From Aequorivita sp. (GTDB taxonomy: Bacteria > Bacteroidota > Bacteroidia > Flavobacteriales > Flavobacteriaceae), in NCBI GenBank assembly GCA_020435865.1, contig JAGQYZ010000047.1:1-19408 (forward strand): 19,408 nt of DNA. Direction: 5' to 3'. The notes below the pieces were generated by a model that worked only from the letters and a program-made list of their open reading frames with translations, ran no database searches and was not told where the DNA came from. The position numbers and the translations under genes were made by a program. Shown piece by piece: positions 13,858 to 19,408 of this stretch (positions are counted from its first letter, which is position 1; every line of letters starts with the position of its first letter).

Positions 13858-16242
13858 ATGAAAGGATCACCTCCATATTCACTAGATATTCAAGAAGAGG
13901 AAGAACAATTTGACATCAAGAGAGCCTTGTCCAAATATGTACGGTATTGGCCTTGGTTTCTAGTGGCTGTTTTCATCAGCCTCGTAATAGGCTATTTTTA
14001 CCTTCGGTATGCACCCATAGTTTTTGAATCGGTGGCCAAAATAAAAATATTGGACGATTCCAAAGAACTGAACATTTCCATGGATCCTATGTCAATTTTG
14101 AACGGAAGCTCCAAAATTAACATGGATAATGAAATAGAAGTTATAGAGTCTTACCGAATCTTGAGCCATGTTGTTAACGAATTGGATTTGGATGTTACCT
14201 ATGCAGTAGTTGGGAAACTTAAGACAACTCAAATTTGGGATGCCCCATTTTTTGTTGCCAAAGAATTTCCTACTGATAGTTTGACCAACTCCCTTTCATA
14301 TACTGTTTCTGTTGCTGCTTCTGGACTTACGATAGTCGATGAGGATAATCATAAACTAACTGTTGAGCCAAATCAGACGAGTATCCCCTCAAAATATTTT
14401 CCCATAAGTGTAACACCATTGAAGAGTGTCAATCTAGAAGATTTCAGTGAAGCTACCTATCAAGTAGTTATAAGCCCTGTTAAAGAGGTAGTTTTGAACT
14501 TGATTGATGAGATGAAGGTGGAATCTACCAACAAAACAAGTGAAATTCTCACGCTCTCGCTTCAAGGAGAAAACCCAGAAAGGAATGAACACATTTTAAA
14601 CAAAATAATAGAAACTTTCAATGAGGATGGTATCCTAGATAGGCAATTGGTCTCAAAGCGCACAGTCGATTTTACAGATGAAAGAATTGTAAGCCTTTCG
14701 GGTGAACTGAGCACAATAGAGGAAAAAAAGGAATCTTTTCAGAGAAATAACAATCTTTCCTATATAGAGGCCGACGCTGGAATGAGTATACAGAAAAAGT
14801 CTATTGCAGAAGATCAGGTAAACAAACTAGAAACGCAGATTGAGCTTTCAAAATTATTAAGTGAGTCGCTTTCAAATCAGGGCGATTATGGTTTATTGCC
14901 AGCAGATATAGGCTTGGAAAGTAGCAGTATCAATTCTTTGGTGTCGAGTTATAACAAAATAGCACTTGAACGTCAAAAATTAGCAGCTAGTGCTGGTGAG
15001 AATAACCCTACATTGCAGGAATTGTCTAACCAATTGAGTCGTGCAAAACAGAATATTATAAATACGGTAAACGTTTACCAACAGCAACAAAACGTTTCAC
15101 TGGGACAATTTAACCAGCAAAAAAGCAGGGCGGGCGCCCAGTTTTCAAGAATTCCTGAAAAACAGAATATTTTGCGTTCCATAGAAAGGCAGCAAAGTAT
15201 AAAAGAAAGCTTATACCTTCTCCTTCTTCAAAAAAGAGAAGAGGCAGCAATTAACTATGCTGTAACGGCTCCTTCTATTAAAGTGGTTGATTATGGATTA
15301 AGCGACACACGCCCAGTATCTCCTAAGAAAAAAGTAGTTTATGCTATCTCGTTCCTTATGGGGCTTTTGGTTCCTTTTGGTGTGCTTTATATGAAATTTA
15401 CTTTAGACACTAAGATCCATGAAAGGGCTGATGTTGAAAAATTATATGCAGATATTCCCATAGCGGCAGAAATTCCATATTTTGAAAACATCAAAAGTTT
15501 TACGCAAGCCAATGATCGTTCCATCCTTGCTGAATCTTTTAGGATTTTGAGCACCAATGTTAACTATCTTTTGGGTAAAAAAGGAAAAGAGGGCAAGGTT
15601 GTTTATGTAACATCTTCAGTTAAGGAAGAGGGAAAAACCTTGGTCGCGCTTAATCTGTCTTTGGCCTATGCGAGTTTAAAAAAGAAAGTCCTCTTGGTTG
15701 GCGCCGATTTAAGGAACCCACAGCTGCATACCTACTTTAATATTGACAAAAATAGTATAGGCCTTTCTAATTATTTGCACGATTCAAAAATAGTATGGAA
15801 AGATTGTATCAATAAAGGATTTGGCTTAAATGATTTTCATAAAGTTTGTTTTTCAGGTGCCATTCCACCAAATGCCCCAGAACTTTTATCGAGTTTGGCT
15901 TATGAGGAATTTATAAATACCGTAAAAAATGAATTTGATTACGTTATCGTGGATTGCGCTCCCACATTATTAGTAACCGATACTCTTTTAATATCAGAAT
16001 ATGCAGATGCCACATTATTTGTTGTAAGAGCAGATTATACCGATAAGCGCTTATTCGAATTTATAAAAGGGCTAAATAAAAACCATAGGCTGAAAAATAT
16101 GTCATTTGTAATAAATGATGTTAAGATTGACAAGCTGAACGGTTATAATTATGGTTACGGCTATGGTTATGGCGAAAGTGTTATTACAAGACCGTGGTAT
16201 AAGCGTATTTTTAAAAAAAAGGCAAAAAAATCTAAAAGCTAA
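13858..16242 (+). CDS. wzc: Wzc-type polysaccharide co-polymerase with BY-kinase domain
   Basis: A 794-residue inner-membrane protein that sets chain length and gates export through cycles of tyrosine autophosphorylation. The first membrane helix lies at about residues 31-50 (YWPWFLVAVFISLVIGYF). A long periplasmic Wzz/GNVR region with coiled-coil character follows, and the second helix is at 493-511. The cytoplasmic kinase has a Walker A region SSVKEEGKT (586-594, K593), Walker A' VLLVGADLR with D617, and Walker B DYVIVDCAP with D699. A terminal cluster GYNYGYGYGYGE supplies Y763, 765, 767, 769 and 771, and Y781 follows; these are the expected phosphate acceptors. The residue that is normally Gly two places before the GK pair is Glu (E591... 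position 590-591 read EE), so the P-loop is degenerate. The ATG at 13858 is preceded by AAATAAAAA. No Wzb phosphatase is adjacent. Confidence 0.93.
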   Translation: MKGSPPYSLDIQEEEEQFDIKRALSKYVRYWPWFLVAVFISLVIGYFYLRYAPIVFESVAKIKILDDSKELNISMDPMSILNGSSKINMDNEIEVIESYRILSHVVNELDLDVTYAVVGKLKTTQIWDAPFFVAKEFPTDSLTNSLSYTVSVAASGLTIVDEDNHKLTVEPNQTSIPSKYFPISVTPLKSVNLEDFSEATYQVVISPVKEVVLNLIDEMKVESTNKTSEILTLSLQGENPERNEHILNKIIETFNEDGILDRQLVSKRTVDFTDERIVSLSGELSTIEEKKESFQRNNNLSYIEADAGMSIQKKSIAEDQVNKLETQIELSKLLSESLSNQGDYGLLPADIGLESSSINSLVSSYNKIALERQKLAASAGENNPTLQELSNQLSRAKQNIINTVNVYQQQQNVSLGQFNQQKSRAGAQFSRIPEKQNILRSIERQQSIKESLYLLLLQKREEAAINYAVTAPSIKVVDYGLSDTRPVSPKKKVVYAISFLMGLLVPFGVLYMKFTLDTKIHERADVEKLYADIPIAAEIPYFENIKSFTQANDRSILAESFRILSTNVNYLLGKKGKEGKVVYVTSSVKEEGKTLVALNLSLAYASLKKKVLLVGADLRNPQLHTYFNIDKNSIGLSNYLHDSKIVWKDCINKGFGLNDFHKVCFSGAIPPNAPELLSSLAYEEFINTVKNEFDYVIVDCAPTLLVTDTLLISEYADATLFVVRADYTDKRLFEFIKGLNKNHRLKNMSFVINDVKIDKLNGYNYGYGYGYGESVITRPWYKRIFKKKAKKSKS

Positions 16243-16399
16243 TTATTGACTCCTATTAGAAAAACAATAATCAATAAAATAAAGATTTTTCAGACTGTCG
16301 TTTATTATTACCTGCCTTTTGGTGCCTAAATTTTTAAACGCATATTTTCTTGTTTGAAATTTGTAAGTTTATGGGAAATATTTATCCAAATTATATTCC
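16243..16399 (+). other. 157-base intergenic region between wzc and antiporter gene
   Basis: AT-rich and noncoding. An imperfect hairpin could form from ATTATTG (16242-16248) and CAATAAT (16265-16271) around a 16-base loop, but it is all-AT except for one pair and lacks a T-tract, so I do not call a terminator. TTTGAAATTTG (16353-16363) weakly resembles a Bacteroidota -7 element and lies about 37 bases before the GTG start, without a good -33 TTG. The region separates the capsule locus from unrelated genes. Confidence 0.5.
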
Positions 16400-17665
16400 G
16401 TGAATTACTTCCGGATTATCACCATCATAATTACGCTTGCCGCAACATTCGGGTACATAAATGTGCGCTTTTTAAAACTGCCCAATACCATCGGGCTTAT
16501 GTTGATAACCATAGTATTTACATTTGGTGTTTTTGCGCTCAGTTATATTAACCCTACACTTTTAAATGCTGAGAAATATATAATCACAAAAATAGATTTC
16601 CGGACGACTTTACTAGATGTAATGCTAAGTTTTCTTCTTTTTGCCGGAGCGCTCCATACAAACTTTGAACAATTAAAAGTACAGCGCTGGCCAATTTTGG
16701 TCTTTTCTACATTGGGTGTTTTGCTCTCTACTTTTTTGGTAGGCACATTTCTGTATATGCTCTTGCAATTTACAGGCCTTGAAGTGGAATACTTATACTG
16801 TATTCTTTTTGGAGCACTTATCTCACCCACGGATCCAATTGCGGTATTGGGAATTATGAAAAAAGCCAAAGTGCCAAAAAACTTGGAAGCTAAAATAGTG
16901 GGCGAATCCTTGTTTAATGATGGTGTAGGCGTTGTGGTTTTTCTTACCATTTTTGAAGTCGCAAATTTAGGGCCTGCCGATGTAAGCACTTTAGGGGTAT
17001 TAAAGCTCTTTGGAATTGAGGTAATTGGTGGAATTACGCTCGGTTTACTTCTGGGGTGGATTACATATCGTCTTTTAAAAACGATTAATGATTATGATAT
17101 TGAAGTGATAATTACATTGGCAACAGTAATGGCAGGCACGGTTTTGGCAGAACGCCTTCATGTTTCTGCTCCCTTGGCAATGGTAACGGCTGGACTATTT
17201 ATAGGTAACGATATTGTTAGACAAGGTGCAATGAGTGAACTTACAGAAACCTATGTAGACAAATTTTGGGAACTTATGGACATTTTGCTAAATACCATTT
17301 TGTTCGTCTTGATTGGTATGGAAATGCTTGCGCTGGAGTTTAAGGGAATCTATATTTTGGCAGGGCTTCTCGCTATTCCAGTAGTGTTACTTAGCCGTTA
17401 CACATCCATACTTTTTCCAGTAAATTTCTTTAAAAGAAAGTTGAATTTTGTCCCACACACAGCAACAATCATGACCTGGGCTGGCTTACGTGGAGGAATT
17501 TCAATAGCCTTGGCTTTGGGGCTTACCGAAGTTATGCACCGTGAGTTGTTTTTGGTAATAACCTATGTTGTCGTGGTTTTCTCAATTTTGGCACAAGGTT
17601 TAACTGTTGGTAAACTCGTGAAGCGTTTAATACCATCTTCTTTAAATCAAAACCATTCAATTTAA
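16400..17665 (+). CDS. CPA1-type Na+/H+ (or K+/H+) antiporter
   Basis: A 421-residue integral membrane transporter with about twelve hydrophobic segments, belonging to the NhaP/NHE-like monovalent cation:proton antiporters. Key signatures are ALISPTDPIAVLGIMKK (T144-D145-P146), GESLFNDGVGVVVF with the ion-binding N173-D174 pair, and WAGLRGGISIALAL near the C-terminus, where the Arg is a conserved structural residue. It extrudes cations across the inner membrane in exchange for protons, for pH and salt homeostasis. It has no long cytoplasmic regulatory tail. The start is GTG at 16400: an in-frame stop lies at 16364-16366 and there is no ATG between, and starting at the next Met would remove the first helix. 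It is not functionally tied to the capsule genes. Ion preference is not readable. Confidence 0.92.
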   Translation: MNYFRIITIIITLAATFGYINVRFLKLPNTIGLMLITIVFTFGVFALSYINPTLLNAEKYIITKIDFRTTLLDVMLSFLLFAGALHTNFEQLKVQRWPILVFSTLGVLLSTFLVGTFLYMLLQFTGLEVEYLYCILFGALISPTDPIAVLGIMKKAKVPKNLEAKIVGESLFNDGVGVVVFLTIFEVANLGPADVSTLGVLKLFGIEVIGGITLGLLLGWITYRLLKTINDYDIEVIITLATVMAGTVLAERLHVSAPLAMVTAGLFIGNDIVRQGAMSELTETYVDKFWELMDILLNTILFVLIGMEMLALEFKGIYILAGLLAIPVVLLSRYTSILFPVNFFKRKLNFVPHTATIMTWAGLRGGISIALALGLTEVMHRELFLVITYVVVVFSILAQGLTVGKLVKRLIPSSLNQNHSI

Positions 17666-17688
17666 CAACATTTTCACATCTGGTTTAC

Positions 17689-17696
17689 TACCTTCG
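17689..17696 (+). promoter_or_regulatory. Possible -7 element upstream of M1 peptidase gene
   Basis: TACCTTCG matches five of the six fixed bases of the Bacteroidota TAnnTTTG element, 27 bases before the ATG at 17724. No TTG is found at the expected 19-21 base spacing upstream, so the assignment is weak. Confidence 0.25.
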
Positions 17697-17723
17697 CATC
17701 ACTTCTTTAAAATTTTTTTATAA

Positions 17724-19408
17724 ATGAAATATTTCAAAAACAGCACATTTCTTTCGCTGTTCCTTTTAATCTTCTCAGTAGCAATTAATGCTCAGGAAGT
17801 AAAACCAGACAACCAACATCTTTTCGACAATTTTTCATACAGACAAGGAAATGTGTACCGAACTGCTTCGGGAAAACCGGGTCCAGAATATTGGCAGAAT
17901 TCCGCAGACTATAATTTGGAAGCAACCTTGGATGCAGAAAAACATACTGTTTCTGGAAACGTAACCATTCACTACACAAACAACAGCCCCGAAACTTTGG
18001 ATTTTATATGGCTCTATTTGGAACAAGATCGCTTCACTGAAAATTCTCGCGGAACGCTAACTACTCCTATTCAGGGCAACAGATATAATGGCGATACGGA
18101 AGGTGGTTTTGAATTGACCAATGTTTCAGCAAAGACCAAAACCGGCACTTCTTCAAAATATTTAATTACAGACACACGTATGCAACTTTGGTTGGATAAG
18201 CCTTTGGCGGCAAAAGGAGGCGAAGTTGAGATTAAGATGAATTTCAAATTTAAAGTTCCTGTTGAAGGAATGGACCGAATGGGAAGACTTGACGTTAAAG
18301 ATGGCACAATTTACGCCATTGCTCAATGGTATCCGAGAGTTTGTGTTTTTGACGATGTAGTAGGTTGGAATACAGACCCTTATTTGGGTGCAGGCGAATT
18401 TTATTGTGAATATGGCAACTATGATGTAAAAATTACTGCCCCAGCTAACCAAACCGTAATTTGTTCCGGAAAATTGGAAAACCCAAACGAAGTGTTGACC
18501 AAAACGCAGCAAGCCCGTATGGCGGAAGCTGCAAAAAGTGATAAAACAGTTTATATTATAAAACCTGAAGAGGTAGGCAAGCCCGAAGCTCATGTAAAAA
18601 ACAGCGGAATGGTCACTTGGCATTTCAAAATGGAAAACACGCGAGATGTTGCTTGGGCTGCATCAAAAGCATTTATTTGGGATGCTGCAAAAATCAATCT
18701 TCCCGATGGAAAAATGGCACTTGCACAATCTGTATATCCAAAAGAAAGTGAAGGTCAAATTGCTTGGTCTCGTTCTACGGAGTTTACTAAGGCTTCCATA
18801 GAATTTTATTCAAGAACCTATTTTCCGTTTCCTTATCCAAACGCAATTAATGTAGCTTGCAATGTTGGTGGAATGGAATACCCGGGGGTTAGTTTTTGCG
18901 AATACCGAAATAGAGGAGCAGCAGACCTATGGGATGTTACTGACCACGAATTTGGCCATAACTGGTTCCCAATGATTGTGGGCAGCAACGAGCGCCGTTA
19001 TCCTTGGATGGACGAAGGTTTTAATACTTTTATTAACAAGTATAGTACAAACGCTTTCAACAATGGAGAATTCGCTTCTAACAAAGACAATCCGAAAAGT
19101 TTGGTGCCTTATTTAACCTTTGAAAATCGTGAGGGCATAAATACCTATCCAGATATAGCAAATGATCAAAATCTTGGATATACAGCTTATTATAAACCTG
19201 CAGTTGGGCTTTATTTACTTCGCGAATACATTCTTGGGCCTGAACGTTTTGATAATGCTTTCAAAAGCTACATACATACTTGGGCATACAAACACCCGCA
19301 ACCAAATGACTTTTTTAATCACATTGAAAACGTGGCAGGCGAAGACCTTGCATGGTTCTGGAAAGGCTGGTTTTATGGAAATGGCAATATAGATATGGGT
19401 ATAACTGA
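17724..19408 (+). CDS. Secreted M1-family zinc aminopeptidase (3' end outside window)
   Basis: An open frame of 561 full codons that runs off the right edge. Residues 1-23 form a signal peptide (KNSTFLSLFLLIFSVAINA) with likely cleavage before QEVK, so the enzyme is exported to the periplasm or beyond. An N-terminal beta-rich domain resembles the M1 saddle domain (DYNLEATLDAEKHTVSGNVT). The substrate-binding GGMEYPG lies at 382-388. The zinc site HEFGH is at 408-412, and the third ligand E431 in WMDEGFN follows 18 residues later, giving HEXXH-X18-E. GYTAYYKPAVGLYLL contains the usual catalytic-site Tyr region. The end visible here, DLAWFWKGWFYGNG, is near where the catalytic domain passes into the C-terminal helical part. 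The family releases N-terminal amino acids from peptides. It is unrelated to the capsule locus and has its own 58-base upstream gap. Confidence 0.95.
   Translation, partial: MKYFKNSTFLSLFLLIFSVAINAQEVKPDNQHLFDNFSYRQGNVYRTASGKPGPEYWQNSADYNLEATLDAEKHTVSGNVTIHYTNNSPETLDFIWLYLEQDRFTENSRGTLTTPIQGNRYNGDTEGGFELTNVSAKTKTGTSSKYLITDTRMQLWLDKPLAAKGGEVEIKMNFKFKVPVEGMDRMGRLDVKDGTIYAIAQWYPRVCVFDDVVGWNTDPYLGAGEFYCEYGNYDVKITAPANQTVICSGKLENPNEVLTKTQQARMAEAAKSDKTVYIIKPEEVGKPEAHVKNSGMVTWHFKMENTRDVAWAASKAFIWDAAKINLPDGKMALAQSVYPKESEGQIAWSRSTEFTKASIEFYSRTYFPFPYPNAINVACNVGGMEYPGVSFCEYRNRGAADLWDVTDHEFGHNWFPMIVGSNERRYPWMDEGFNTFINKYSTNAFNNGEFASNKDNPKSLVPYLTFENREGINTYPDIANDQNLGYTAYYKPAVGLYLLREYILGPERFDNAFKSYIHTWAYKHPQPNDFFNHIENVAGEDLAWFWKGWFYGNGNIDMGIT

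Noticed and set aside
16242..16271. Inverted repeat ATTATTG/CAATAAT after wzc as a terminator
   Set aside because: The stem is almost all A-T with a 16-base loop and no following T-tract, so it is unlikely to terminate transcription.
16543..16989. 148-codon frame on the minus strand
   Set aside because: Antisense to the antiporter, whose conserved motifs TDP and FND are read on the + strand in the same stretch.
18162..18623. 153-codon frame on the minus strand
   Set aside because: Antisense to the M1 peptidase reading frame, which is continuous and carries signal peptide and zinc motifs.
19162..19392. 76-codon + strand frame near the right edge
   Set aside because: It is an out-of-frame shadow inside the M1 peptidase gene.

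Overview
The window looks like chromosomal DNA from a member of the Bacteroidota, most likely class Flavobacteriia. The evidence is low GC, A-rich leaders (TAAAA-like) instead of Shine-Dalgarno sequences before most start codons, a Bacteroidota-style Wza lipoprotein and Wzc kinase, and a Bacteroidota-type M1 peptidase. Genus cannot be decided from the sequence. All genes seen lie on the + strand.

About 1-16242 is the distal part of a Wzx/Wzy-dependent capsule or exopolysaccharide locus. It opens inside a GDP-L-fucose synthase (1-317), so fucose is probably one building block. Next come the Wzx flippase (364-1728), a GT4 transferase (1818-2954), the Wzy polymerase (2987-4189), a GT2 transferase (4152-5009), a ChbG/YdjC-type deacetylase (5018-5770) and two more GT4 transferases (5780-6889, 6886-7983). 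After a 138-base gap comes a tight five-gene block (8122-12968): a divergent deacetylase-fold protein, a Gfo/Idh/MocA oxidoreductase, a conserved protein of unknown function, a WecG/TagA-type GT26 transferase and an ATP-grasp ligase. The export pair Wza (13087-13854) and Wzc (13858-16242) closes the locus, probably with its own promoter.

The likely workflow is as follows. Nucleotide sugars are made in the cytoplasm and five visible glycosyltransferases build a lipid-linked repeat. Deacetylase, oxidoreductase and ATP-grasp enzymes modify sugars or amino groups. Wzx flips the repeat, Wzy polymerises it, and Wzc/Wza control chain length and export. The initiating phosphoglycosyltransferase and a Wzb phosphatase are not in the window and must be elsewhere if the pathway is complete.

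The right end is ordinary chromosome: a CPA1-type Na+/H+ antiporter (16400-17665) and a secreted M1 metallopeptidase (from 17724, cut by the window end). I see no tRNA, rRNA, CRISPR array, insertion sequence, phage gene or convincing intrinsic terminator. No gene-free stretch exceeds 300 bases. The most interesting part is the five-gene block at 8122-12968, a candidate sugar-modification module built around an uncharacterised protein.
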